Positions 6,610 through 13,294 of a DNA stretch of 16,625 bases are shown here, in pieces. Position 1 is the first letter of the stretch, and each line of letters opens with the position of its first letter. Origin of the DNA: an uncultured Oscillospiraceae bacterium. Its GTDB lineage: Bacteria; Bacillota; Clostridia; Oscillospirales; Acutalibacteraceae. The stretch lies in assembly GCA_900549155.1 (NCBI GenBank), contig URNF01000032.1, forward strand, positions 1 to 16,625, given 5' to 3'. A program made the translations under genes and the position numbers. The notes under the pieces are model-generated. The model searched no databases. It was not told where the DNA came from and saw nothing but the letters and a program-made list of their open reading frames with translations.

Positions 6610-8094
6610 ATGAAGAAGTATGTTTACAAAAAGGATGCGCTGCCGCATGTCGTGCTGTCGGAGCACGCGGCGCTGACGGCGCTTTTCGACTATGCCTTTG
6701 AAACGGCGTTTCGCAAGGTCGATTATATCGAAAAGGCGGGCTGGAAGCCGCAGCTGACCTGCTATCCCGGCATCGGTGTCATCTGGCAGTGGGATTCCTG
6801 CTTCATGACCCTCATCACCAACTATGCCAACGGGACGCTTGACGCGTTCAACAACCTCGACAATCTCTACCGTTTGCAGCGGGAAAGCGACGGCTATATC
6901 AGCATGGCATACACGATCGAAAGCGAAAAGGAAGCCTATGACACGGGGCGGATCAATCCGCCGCTGTATGCATGGGCAGAGTGGCAGCACTATGTCATCA
7001 CGGGGGACAGATCCCGCTTTGCCGCCGTCGCACCGAAGATCGCGGCGCTGTATACCTATATTGAGAACCACCACCGACGCGCCTGCGGGCTCTACTGGTT
7101 CGACGATCCCGGCTCCTCCGGCATGGACAATTCCCCGCGCGGGGAATATCCGTCGACGCATCTGGACGGCAGCGGCGTGTGCTTTGTCGATCTCGCCTGC
7201 CAACAGGCGCTGACCGCCGATCGGCTGTCGAAAATGTATGCCGTGCTCGGCGACAGCGAAAAGGCGGCGTTCTATGCTGCCGAAAACGCGCGCATCTGTG
7301 CGCTCATCAATCGGTATCATTGGGACGAAAAAACGGGATTTTACTATGACTTTTTCGCGCGGGAAAATGCCGAAAAGCGTCCGAAGCTCATCAACACCAA
7401 AACGGTTGCCGTCGCGTGGACGCTGCTTTGCGGCGCGGCGACGGGAGAGCGGTTTTCACGGGTGCTGCAGCATTTTTTGAACGAGGATGAGTTCTACACG
7501 CGCATCCCGTTTGCGTCGCTGTCGCGGGACGATCTCAACTATGACCCGACGGGCGGCTATTGGCTCGGCAGCAGCTGGCATCCGACCAACTTCGTGCTGC
7601 TTTGCGCCATGTATCAAAACGGCTATGTCAAAGAAGCGCGGGCTGCTGCGCTGCAGATTTTGCACGGCATGCAGGCGGTGTATGAAAACGCGGATTTCGG
7701 CGGGATATGGGAAGCCTATTCCCCCGAGGAATACAAACCGGCGACGCTGGAAAACGGCGGACTTTGCCAACCGGAGTTTGTCGGCTGGGGCGGGCTGATG
7801 CCGATCACCGCCCTTATCGAGATCGTTGTCGGCATCAACTGCAACGCGCCGCAAAACGCGATCACGTTCCGCCTGCTTTCCAAAGGCGACAGCGGCGTGG
7901 AAAACCTGCACTTGGGCGGGCAGACGCTTTCCGTCTGCTGCAGGGGCTATGACGCAGAAACGGAAAGCGGCACGCTGTGCGTGCGCGCCGAAAAGCCGTT
8001 TTCGCTGACCGTCGAAACGCAAAGCGGAAAAACGGCGACGCTGCAGGTCGCACCCGGCTATACAGAGATCGCGGTCGCCGCTCTGCTTTCATAA
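6610..8094 (+). CDS. Glycoside hydrolase, GH63 / mannosylglycerate hydrolase-like (alpha/alpha)6 barrel
   Basis: A 494-residue protein with no signal peptide, so likely cytoplasmic. Motifs typical of the GH63/MGH-like/trehalase clan are WQWDSCFM (59-66), RINPPLYAW (114-122), SGMDNSPRG (170-178), GGYWLGSSWHPTNF (315-328), GGIWEAYSP (364-372) and QPEFVGWGGL (387-396). By comparison with that clan, Asp173 is the probable general acid and Glu368 the probable base; this is inference. Residues about 405-494 form a C-terminal beta-rich domain. The natural substrate could be an alpha-linked disaccharide or a glucosylglycerate-type solute. ATG at 6610 is preferred over ATG at 6595 because GGGGTGA (6599-6605) lies just before it. 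It closes the prs unit, directly before a strong terminator. Confidence 0.85.
   Translation: MKKYVYKKDALPHVVLSEHAALTALFDYAFETAFRKVDYIEKAGWKPQLTCYPGIGVIWQWDSCFMTLITNYANGTLDAFNNLDNLYRLQRESDGYISMAYTIESEKEAYDTGRINPPLYAWAEWQHYVITGDRSRFAAVAPKIAALYTYIENHHRRACGLYWFDDPGSSGMDNSPRGEYPSTHLDGSGVCFVDLACQQALTADRLSKMYAVLGDSEKAAFYAAENARICALINRYHWDEKTGFYYDFFARENAEKRPKLINTKTVAVAWTLLCGAATGERFSRVLQHFLNEDEFYTRIPFASLSRDDLNYDPTGGYWLGSSWHPTNFVLLCAMYQNGYVKEARAAALQILHGMQAVYENADFGGIWEAYSPEEYKPATLENGGLCQPEFVGWGGLMPITALIEIVVGINCNAPQNAITFRLLSKGDSGVENLHLGGQTLSVCCRGYDAETESGTLCVRAEKPFSLTVETQSGKTATLQVAPGYTEIAVAALLS
7130..7147. repeat. Perfect 18-bp palindrome within the glycosidase gene
   Basis: ATTCCCCGCGCGGGGAAT reads identically on both strands and has no loop. 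It overlies the codons of the NSPRGE part of the putative catalytic motif. With conserved residues and GC-rich codons there, it is probably incidental. Confidence 0.6.
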
Positions 8095-8115
8095 ATTTCG
8101 ACGCTGATAAATATG

Positions 8116-8147
8116 ATCCCCCTCACCGCGACGGTGAGGGGGATTTT
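8116..8147 (+). terminator. Intrinsic terminator after the glycosidase gene
   Basis: ATCCCCCTCACC (8116-8127) pairs perfectly with GGTGAGGGGGAT (8133-8144) around GCGAC and is followed by TTTT. It lies 21 bases after the stop of the plus-strand unit. On the minus strand the same hairpin follows the SGNH gene, with a weaker T-rich tail, so it may serve both. Confidence 0.88.
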
Positions 8148-8169
8148 GACAAACGTCTGCCTTTTCTTT

Positions 8170-8964
8170 TCACGGATCAACCGTGTTTTTATGCGGTGTG
8201 CCGATGAAGCCCACCTGCGCGAAATCGCGGGGATTGTGCCGCACGAGATAGTCGATATACGCCATCACCATCTCCGCCGTGAGCACATATCCCGCGGGGT
8301 TCAGATGCCCGCCGAGATAAAAGTGGCGGCGAAACTGCTCATCATACACGGGTGCATAGGCGCGCAGATCCAGCACATAGGCGTTGTCAAAATGCGCTGC
8401 CAGCGTATACAAAAGTTCCCGATGCGCGTCATACTTTGCCGCTCGGTCCGCCGTCATGCCGCTTTCCCGCGGCATCGTCATGAAAAAGAATTTGGCGTCC
8501 AGGCGAAACGCCTTATACCGCTGGACGATCGCGCCGTAATAGCCGGCAAAGGTCTTTTCATTTTCCCGCCAGTCCGCCTTGATGTCCGCCGCGCTGCCGA
8601 GCGGAATGCCGCTTGAGACATCGTTCACGCCGAGCGCCAAAATATAGGCAGAGCAGGCAAGCGACGCGTCGAAAAGGCCGTTTGTGTCCGCAAAGGTCTC
8701 GCAATATTCCTTCGCGGTCATACCGCCGCGCGAGAAATTGCGCACAAGACAGCCCGCCGCACGCGCCATATACTGCCCCCAGGAATATTCGAACATGTCG
8801 TGATAGGTCTTGTTCCCCTCTGCACTCGTCCCCTCAAATTCACCCGAGGACAGGCTGTCGCCGACGCAGGCGATCGAGCGAAAAATGCTGCAAAATCCGC
8901 CGTCGGTCACCATGTGATCGAGCGGTTTTTCGTCGGGTCGCGGATAAAATGCGGTCATATCCAT
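8170..8964 (-). CDS. SGNH/GDSL-family hydrolase
   Basis: A 264-residue probable esterase/lipase-fold enzyme without a signal peptide. Block I is CVGDSLSSGE, with the presumed nucleophile Ser37. Block II is FSRGGMT (oxyanion glycine near 80), block III ALGVNDVS (Asn114), and block V GGHLNPAGY (His220). The aspartate normally three residues before the histidine (DxxH) is replaced by Leu217 in YLGGH, so the triad looks incomplete or uses another acid. Family members remove acyl groups from carbohydrates, peptidoglycan or lipids; no substrate can be assigned. ATG at 8964 is chosen because GAGGTG lies six bases upstream; an in-frame GTG three codons earlier overlaps that site. It is monocistronic with a strong promoter. 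Confidence 0.87.
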   Translation of the reverse strand: MDMTAFYPRPDEKPLDHMVTDGGFCSIFRSIACVGDSLSSGEFEGTSAEGNKTYHDMFEYSWGQYMARAAGCLVRNFSRGGMTAKEYCETFADTNGLFDASLACSAYILALGVNDVSSGIPLGSAADIKADWRENEKTFAGYYGAIVQRYKAFRLDAKFFFMTMPRESGMTADRAAKYDAHRELLYTLAAHFDNAYVLDLRAYAPVYDEQFRRHFYLGGHLNPAGYVLTAEMVMAYIDYLVRHNPRDFAQVGFIGTPHKNTVDP

Positions 8965-9001
8965 CGTGTACACCTCACAAATATGCTGTCATTCTGCCAG
9001 C

Positions 9002-9030
9002 AGTATAGCACATCTGCAGGAAAGGTACAA
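9002..9030 (-). promoter_or_regulatory. SGNH hydrolase promoter (extended -10)
   Basis: On the minus strand TTGTAC (9030-9025) and TATACT (9007-9002) are 17 bases apart, with a TG giving TGcTATACT. The -35 begins about 15 bases past the ribosomal operon terminator, so the gene is set up for independent expression. Confidence 0.8.
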
Positions 9031-9043
9031 CAGTATTTTATAA

Positions 9044-9081
9044 AAAGTAAAAGGCAGGTCGTTTGACCTGCCTTTTCACTT
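9044..9081 (-). terminator. Terminator of the spc/alpha ribosomal protein operon
   Basis: AAAAGGCAGGTC (9049-9060) pairs perfectly with GACCTGCCTTTT (9065-9076) around GTTT. Outer AAAGT/ACTTT arms extend the stem past one mismatch. On the minus strand it follows the rplQ stop by a few bases and is followed by a T-rich run. Confidence 0.93.
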
Positions 9082-9087
9082 TGAAAA

Positions 9088-9432
9088 TTATTTCACCAAT
9101 TCGATGATCGCCATTTCGGCAGCATCGCCGCGGCGCGTGCCGACCTTGATGATGCGGGTGTAGCCGCCGTTGCGGTCGGCATACATGGGCGCAATTTCAT
9201 CAAACAGCTTCTTCGAAACGCTCTCCTTCGTCACAAACGCATACACAAGGCGCTTGTTGGCGAGGGTGGGCTCTTTCGCGATCGTGATCATCTTCTCTGC
9301 CATGGCACGCACTTCCTTAGCGCGCGTCACGGTGGTTTCGATCTTGCCGTTTTCCAGCAGGAACGTCACCATGGCTCTCAGCATTGCCATACGGGAAGCC
9401 GTCGGTCTGCCGAGCTTTCTGGTTCCGGGCAT
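9088..9432 (-). CDS. rplQ: Large ribosomal subunit protein L17
   Basis: A 114-residue protein with the standard bacterial L17 core. It opens MPGTRKLGRPTASRMAMLRA, continues with LLENGKIETTVTRAKEVR, and ends RNGGYTRIIKVGTRRGDAAEMAIIELV. L17 sits near the polypeptide exit tunnel of the 50S subunit. The length is typical of the short Firmicutes form. ATG at 9432 follows GAAGGAG on the minus strand. It is the last gene of the operon, directly after rpoA as in most bacteria, and is followed at once by the strong terminator at 9044-9081. Confidence 0.98.
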   Translation of the reverse strand: MPGTRKLGRPTASRMAMLRAMVTFLLENGKIETTVTRAKEVRAMAEKMITIAKEPTLANKRLVYAFVTKESVSKKLFDEIAPMYADRNGGYTRIIKVGTRRGDAAEMAIIELVK

Positions 9433-9469
9433 TTGTATTCACTCCTTCTGATGGATCATAGAAATATTC

Positions 9470-10423
9470 TTATTCCTCGTCGTTGCTCAGGGTGAAACCG
9501 AGAGACGCGAGCTTGTTGATGACCTCTTCGAGCGACTTGCGACCGAGGTTTCTCACCTTCATCATGTCTTCCTCGCTCTTGTTGATGAGATCACCGACCG
9601 TGTTGATACCGGCACGCTTCAGGCAGTTGAAGGAACGCACAGACAGGTCGAGCTCTTCGATCGTCATTTCCAGGAGACCGTCCTTCTTGTCGTCTTCCTT
9701 CTTCACCATGATCTGGTTGCCTGCGTAGGTATCGCCGGAAAGATCTACGAACAGATCCAGATGCTCCATCAGGATCTTTGCTGCCAGAGAAACGGCTTCC
9801 TTGGCACTGATCGTGCCGTTGGTCCAAACCTCCAGAGTCAGCTTGTTAAAGTCGGTGATTTGTCCCACACGCGTGTTCTCCACGGTGTAGTTCACCTTGT
9901 TCACCGGCGTGTAGATGGAGTCGACCGGGATGACACCGATCACCGGCGTCATCATCTGCTTGTTCAGCTCCGCGGACACATAGCCGCGACCCTTGTCAAG
10001 CGTGATCTCCATATACAGCTTTGCACCCTCGCCGAGCGTGGCAATGTGCATTTCCGGCTCAAGAATTTCCACTTCACTGTCGCACTTGATAGAACCGGCG
10101 GTCACCTCACAGGGACCCTCCGCTTCAATATACACGACCTTGGGGCCGTCGCCGTTGATCTTGGCGATGAGCCCCTTGATGTTCAGGATGATCTCCGTCA
10201 CATCTTCTTTCACGCCCTCAATGGTGGAAAACTCGTGCAGAATACCGTCGATCTTCACGGAAGTGACGGCAACGCCCGGCAGGGAGGACAGCAGCACACG
10301 GCGCAGGCTGTTGCCGAGCGTGGTGCCGTAGCCTCTCTCCAGCGGCTCGATCACGAATTTGCCGTAGGTGCCGTTGGGAGCAAGGTCAAGTACTTCAATT
10401 CTGGGCTTCTCAATTTCAATCAT
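9470..10423 (-). CDS. rpoA: RNA polymerase alpha subunit
   Basis: A 317-residue protein of normal length. The N-terminal dimerisation/assembly domain (about 1-230) contains EPLERGYGTTLGNSLRRVLLSSLPG, the signature for dimerisation and contact with beta/beta'. After a Lys/Asp-rich linker (about 240-250), the C-terminal domain (about 255-317) has LSVRSFNCLKRAGINTVGDL and RNLGRKSLEEV, the helix-hairpin-helix that binds UP elements and activators. The start follows a very strong GTAAGGAGGG site on the minus strand. It is separated from rpsD by an unusually long, inverted-repeat-rich spacer, which may tune alpha synthesis relative to the ribosomal proteins. Confidence 0.98.
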   Translation of the reverse strand: MIEIEKPRIEVLDLAPNGTYGKFVIEPLERGYGTTLGNSLRRVLLSSLPGVAVTSVKIDGILHEFSTIEGVKEDVTEIILNIKGLIAKINGDGPKVVYIEAEGPCEVTAGSIKCDSEVEILEPEMHIATLGEGAKLYMEITLDKGRGYVSAELNKQMMTPVIGVIPVDSIYTPVNKVNYTVENTRVGQITDFNKLTLEVWTNGTISAKEAVSLAAKILMEHLDLFVDLSGDTYAGNQIMVKKEDDKKDGLLEMTIEELDLSVRSFNCLKRAGINTVGDLINKSEEDMMKVRNLGRKSLEEVINKLASLGFTLSNDEE

Positions 10424-10441
10424 CCAAAACCCTCCTTACAG

Positions 10442-10600
10442 TTACGCCGCCGGCAAAGCACCAAGCGGTGCTTTGCACGGGGACGATGTGATATTGTCCA
10501 AACAATGTTGCAGTTGTCTTATCATGCAGCCGAGATATACGCCGCCGTCGAAAAGCGGTTCCCCTCCCCGACGGAAAGGTCGTCTGCGACAACGACCTTT
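10442..10600 (-). promoter_or_regulatory. Inverted-repeat-rich rpsD-rpoA intercistronic region (possible RNA element)
   Basis: The 175-base spacer holds several inverted repeats. AAAGGTCGT/ACGACCTTT (10575-10583 with 10592-10600) starts at the rpsD stop codon. CCGTCG/CGACGG (10545-10550 with 10569-10574) abuts it. ATTGT/ACAAT (10493-10506) is short, and GCAAAGCACC/GGTGCTTTGC (10453-10462 with 10467-10476) is perfect with loop AAGC. None is followed by a T tract in the minus direction, so these are not obvious terminators. They could be RNA stability, processing or translational control structures; the role is inference. Confidence 0.5.
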
Positions 10601-11228
10601 ATTTGGAATACAACTCGACGATGAGGGTTTCTTCGATCGGCAGATCGATGTCCTCGCGGTTGGCGAGAGAAACGACCTTCGCGGACTGATTGGCACGGTC
10701 CAGATCCAGCCACTGCGGAACGGGACGTGCGCTGTTCGCTTCGATGATCGCTTTCATTTTCTCCAGCTGGCGGCTGCTTTCCTTCATTGCAACGACCTGT
10801 CCCGGCTTCACGAGATAGGACGGCACATTGACCTTGCGGCCGTCAACGGTGAAGTGGCCCTGGGTCACGAGCTGACGCGCTTCCGCACGGGAAGCGGCAA
10901 AGCCCAGACGATAGACCACATTGTCAAGACGGGACTCCAGCAAACGGAGCAGGTTTTCGCCCGTCACACCGGTCATCTTGGTCGCCAGCTCGAAATAGTG
11001 ACGGAACTGGCCTTCCAGAACGCCGTAATACCGCTTTGCAAACTGCTTGGTGCGCAGCTGCTTGCCGTATTCGGACGCCTTCTTATTACGCGCCTGACCG
11101 TGCTGGCCGGGAGCATATGCGCGGCGCTCGATCGCGCACTTACCGCTGTAGCATCTTTCGCCCTTCAAAAAGAGCTTCTGTCCTTCACGGCGGCAAAGTC
11201 TGCACACCGCACCGGTATATCTTGCCAT
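10599..11228 (-). CDS. rpsD: Small ribosomal subunit protein S4 (zinc-binding form)
   Basis: A 209-residue S4. The N-terminal domain retains a zinc cluster, Cys9, Cys12, Cys26 and Cys31, so this is the C+ version. The S4 RNA-binding domain lies near 97-160 (ESRLDNVVYRLGFAASRAEARQLVTQGHFTVDGRKVNVPSY). S4 is a primary 16S rRNA binder nucleating 30S assembly, and in several bacteria it represses its own operon by binding mRNA. ATG at 11228 follows AGGAGGTG. Placement between rpsK and rpoA is usual for Clostridia, whereas Bacillus has rpsD elsewhere. The structured spacer after it makes S4-linked regulation of rpoA worth considering. Confidence 0.98.
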   Translation of the reverse strand: MARYTGAVCRLCRREGQKLFLKGERCYSGKCAIERRAYAPGQHGQARNKKASEYGKQLRTKQFAKRYYGVLEGQFRHYFELATKMTGVTGENLLRLLESRLDNVVYRLGFAASRAEARQLVTQGHFTVDGRKVNVPSYLVKPGQVVAMKESSRQLEKMKAIIEANSARPVPQWLDLDRANQSAKVVSLANREDIDLPIEETLIVELYSK

Positions 11229-11252
11229 TTTGGTTGCACCTCCTGATTTGAA

Positions 11253-11663
11253 TTAAACGCGTCTTCTCTTGGGAGGACGGCATCCGTTATGCGGAATGGG
11301 GGTCACGTCTTTGATCATCGTGACTTCCAGACCGGCAGCCTGCAGAGCGCGGATCGCAGCTTCACGACCGGCGCCGGGGCCCTTCACAAAAACCTCGACC
11401 ATCTTCAGGCCGTGCTCCATAGCCGCCTTGGCAGCGGTCTCGGCAGCGGTCTGCGCAGCAAACGGGGTGGATTTGCGGGAACCGCGGAATCCAAGCTCGC
11501 CGGCGCTCGCCCACGAAAGGGCGTTGCCCTGTGCATCGGTGATGGTCACGATGGTGTTATTGAACGTGGACTGGATATGCGCGGCGCCACGCTCAATGTT
11601 CTTACGTTCCTTGCGGCGGCGGGTGGTCGCACCCTTGCGCGCAGTTGTTTTGGCAGCAGCCAT
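11253..11663 (-). CDS. rpsK: Small ribosomal subunit protein S11
   Basis: A 136-residue protein with the full S11 pattern: a basic N-terminus, GAAHIQSTFNNTIVTITDAQGN, GFRGSRKSTPFAAQTAAE, KGPGAGREAAIRAL, and the highly conserved end DVTPIPHNGCRPPKRRRV. S11 forms part of the 30S platform near the mRNA exit channel. It is slightly longer than the usual 129 because of an Ala/Lys/Arg-rich N-terminal extension. ATG at 11663 is preceded by GCAGGAGGG. It lies 15 bases after rpsM and 24 bases before rpsD, in the standard alpha-operon order. Confidence 0.98.
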   Translation of the reverse strand: MAAAKTTARKGATTRRRKERKNIERGAAHIQSTFNNTIVTITDAQGNALSWASAGELGFRGSRKSTPFAAQTAAETAAKAAMEHGLKMVEVFVKGPGAGREAAIRALQAAGLEVTMIKDVTPIPHNGCRPPKRRRV

Positions 11664-11678
11664 TACTATCCCTCCTGC

Positions 11679-12047
11679 TTACTTCTTCTTGTTGGCAATG
11701 GTCTTCTTCGGACCCTTGCGTGTACGGGCATTGGTCTTGGAGCGCTGGCCGCGCACCGGCAGACCCTTACGGTGGCGGATGCCACGGTAGCAGCCGATCT
11801 CGATGAGCGTCTTGATGTCGAACGCCACGTCACGGCGCAGGTCGCCCTCCACGGTGTAATGGTGGTCAATGTGCTCACGCAGCTTGGAAACGTCGTCCTC
11901 CGTCAGATCCCGCACACGGGTGTCCGGGTTCACGCCGGTCGCTGCCAGAATGTCGCAAGCAGACTTACGGCCGATGCCGTAAATGTAGGTGAGGCCGATT
12001 TCGATGCGTTTGTCTCTGGGTAAATCCACACCAGCAATACGCGCCAT
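11679..12047 (-). CDS. rpsM: Small ribosomal subunit protein S13
   Basis: A 122-residue protein of normal length. MARIAGVDLPRDKRIEIGLTYIYGIG is the classic S13 start, the helix-two-turn-helix fold follows, and the C-terminus is the conserved CYRGIRHRKGLPVRGQRSKTNARTRKG tail that reaches towards the tRNAs in the decoding centre. S13 bridges the 30S head to the 50S subunit. ATG at 12047 follows GAAAGGAAGGAA on the minus strand. It is preceded by a 66-base spacer with a GC-rich hairpin separating it from rpmJ. Confidence 0.98.
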   Translation of the reverse strand: MARIAGVDLPRDKRIEIGLTYIYGIGRKSACDILAATGVNPDTRVRDLTEDDVSKLREHIDHHYTVEGDLRRDVAFDIKTLIEIGCYRGIRHRKGLPVRGQRSKTNARTRKGPKKTIANKKK

Positions 12048-12077
12048 AATTACATTCCTTCCTTTCGGTTGTGTAGT

Positions 12078-12099
12078 GCACGGGGACGCCGCCCCGCGC
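12078..12099 (-). repeat. GC-rich hairpin in the rpmJ-rpsM spacer
   Basis: GCACGGGG (12078-12085) can pair with CCCCGCGC (12092-12099) around six bases; on the minus-strand RNA one pair is a G-U wobble. No T tract follows, so it is not a classical terminator. The rest of the 66-base gap holds the rpsM ribosome binding site. Confidence 0.5.
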
Positions 12100-12113
12100 C
12101 GTTCAAACAGCTC

Positions 12114-12227
12114 TTAGCCTTGACGCTGCTTGTGCTTCGGGTTTTCGCAGATCACCATCACGCGACCTTTGCGCTTGACGATCTTGCACTTCTCGCAAAT
12201 TTTCTTGACAGAAGGTCTGACTTTCAT
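12114..12227 (-). CDS. rpmJ: Large ribosomal subunit protein L36 (zinc form)
   Basis: A 37-residue protein. It reads MKVRPSVKKICEKCKIVKR and ends CENPKHKQRQG. The zinc ligands Cys11, Cys14, Cys27 and His32 are all present, so this is the C+ (zinc-containing) paralogue rather than the zinc-starvation version. L36 is the smallest 50S protein and helps organise 23S rRNA near the peptidyl transferase region. The ATG at 12227 is preceded by a perfect AGGAGGT. It sits between infA and rpmM-type neighbours in the normal order, that is, infA upstream and rpsM downstream. Its small size is normal. Confidence 0.97.
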   Translation of the reverse strand: MKVRPSVKKICEKCKIVKRKGRVMVICENPKHKQRQG

Positions 12228-12294
12228 GAGAATACCTCCTTCGCATGTTCATGCTCGTTTCTGTTTTTGCGTACAGCCGCAGTGTTTTGCAGCC

Positions 12295-12513
12295 TTACTT
12301 TGTACGCCAGGTGATACGACCCTTGGAAAGGTCATACGGTGACATTTCCACCGTCACCTTGTCTCCCGGCAGAATGCGGATGTAGTTCATCCGCAGCTTA
12401 CCGGAAATGTGTGCCAGAATTTTGTGCCCGTTTGCCAGCTCTACCTGAAACGTTGCGTTGGGCAACGCTTCTACAACGGTACCTTCCAGCTCAATAACAT
12501 CCGACTTGGACAT
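12295..12513 (-). CDS. infA: Translation initiation factor IF-1
   Basis: A 72-residue, single-domain OB-fold protein of exactly the usual length. It has the family pattern SKSDVIELEGTVVEALPNATFQVEL, GHKILAHISGKLRMNYIRILPGDKV and TVEMSPYDLSKGRITWR. IF-1 occupies the A site of the 30S subunit during initiation and helps IF-2 and IF-3 select the initiator tRNA. ATG at 12513 follows AGGAGGG. It lies 32 bases after map and 67 bases before rpmJ. The KOW-domain RNA-binding protein that many Firmicutes carry between map and infA is not present here. Confidence 0.98.
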   Translation of the reverse strand: MSKSDVIELEGTVVEALPNATFQVELANGHKILAHISGKLRMNYIRILPGDKVTVEMSPYDLSKGRITWRTK

Positions 12514-12545
12514 AAAGAACCCTCCTGCAATGTGCGGTTTGACGG

Positions 12546-13292
12546 TTAAGGTCTGGTCAGAATGACCGGACCGTCGGGTGTAATGGCGATCGTGTTCTCA
12601 AAGTGTGCGGACAGGCGTCCGTCCTTTGTCACCGTTGTCCAGCCGTCACCGAGGATCTTGACCTCGTGTGTACCGGCGTTGACCATCGGCTCGATCGCTA
12701 TAGTCATACCGGGCAGCAGCCGCGGACCGCGTCCGGGCGTACCGTAGTTGGGAACGCTGGGATCCTCGTGCAGGTTCGTGCCTACTCCGTGGCCGACAAA
12801 CTGCCGTACAACCGAGTAACCACGCACCTCGACATACCGCTGAACAGCTGCGCCGATGTCGCCGACACGATTGCCTGCAACAGCAGCGCGGATGCCCTCA
12901 TACATGCCTTCCTCCGTTGCCGCCATCAGCGCACGCGCCTCTTCGGACACGTCGCCTGCGGCAAAGGTCGCGGCGTTGTCGCCGTGATAGCCGTTGATGT
13001 GGGCGCCGACATCAATGCTGACGATGTCGCCCGCTTTGATGACGCGTTTTCCGGGTATGCCGTGGATGACCGTTTCATTGACGGAGATACAAGCGCTTGC
13101 AGGGAAGCCGCCGTAGTTCAGAAAGGAAGGGGTTGCCCCCTGGCTCTCGATATACTTACGGATCACACGGTCGATCTCCGCGGTGGTGACACCCGGTTCG
13201 ACCGCCTTGCCGCCGATCTGCAATGCCCGTGCCGAGATGATACACGCCTCTTGCATCAGCTTGAGGTCTCGGCTGCTTTTGATCGTTATCAT
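12546..13292 (-). CDS. map: Methionine aminopeptidase, type I
   Basis: A 248-residue type Ia enzyme removing the initiator Met from nascent chains. All metal-binding and catalytic residues are visible: His77 (VIHGIP), Asp94 (SIDVGA), Asp105 (GDNAATF), His168 (VGHGVG), Glu201 (IEPM) and Glu232 (FENTI), giving a dinuclear metal site. No zinc-finger N-terminal extension is present, as usual for Firmicutes. ATG at 13292 lies two bases after the adk stop. Its ribosome binding site (GAGG) overlaps the end of adk, so the two genes are likely translationally coupled. The order secY-adk-map-infA is the standard spc-operon tail in Firmicutes. Confidence 0.98.
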   Translation of the reverse strand: MITIKSSRDLKLMQEACIISARALQIGGKAVEPGVTTAEIDRVIRKYIESQGATPSFLNYGGFPASACISVNETVIHGIPGKRVIKAGDIVSIDVGAHINGYHGDNAATFAAGDVSEEARALMAATEEGMYEGIRAAVAGNRVGDIGAAVQRYVEVRGYSVVRQFVGHGVGTNLHEDPSVPNYGTPGRGPRLLPGMTIAIEPMVNAGTHEVKILGDGWTTVTKDGRLSAHFENTIAITPDGPVILTRP

Positions 13293-13294
13293 AG

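Noticed and set aside
10493..10540. Possible minus-strand promoter for rpoA within the spacer
   Set aside because: No -35/-10 pair with acceptable spacing; GACAAT and nearby hexamers do not combine into a convincing promoter.
12243..12254. GCATGTTCATGC short palindrome in the infA-rpmJ spacer
   Set aside because: Only a 5-bp stem with a two-base loop next to the rpmJ ribosome binding site; too weak to call.
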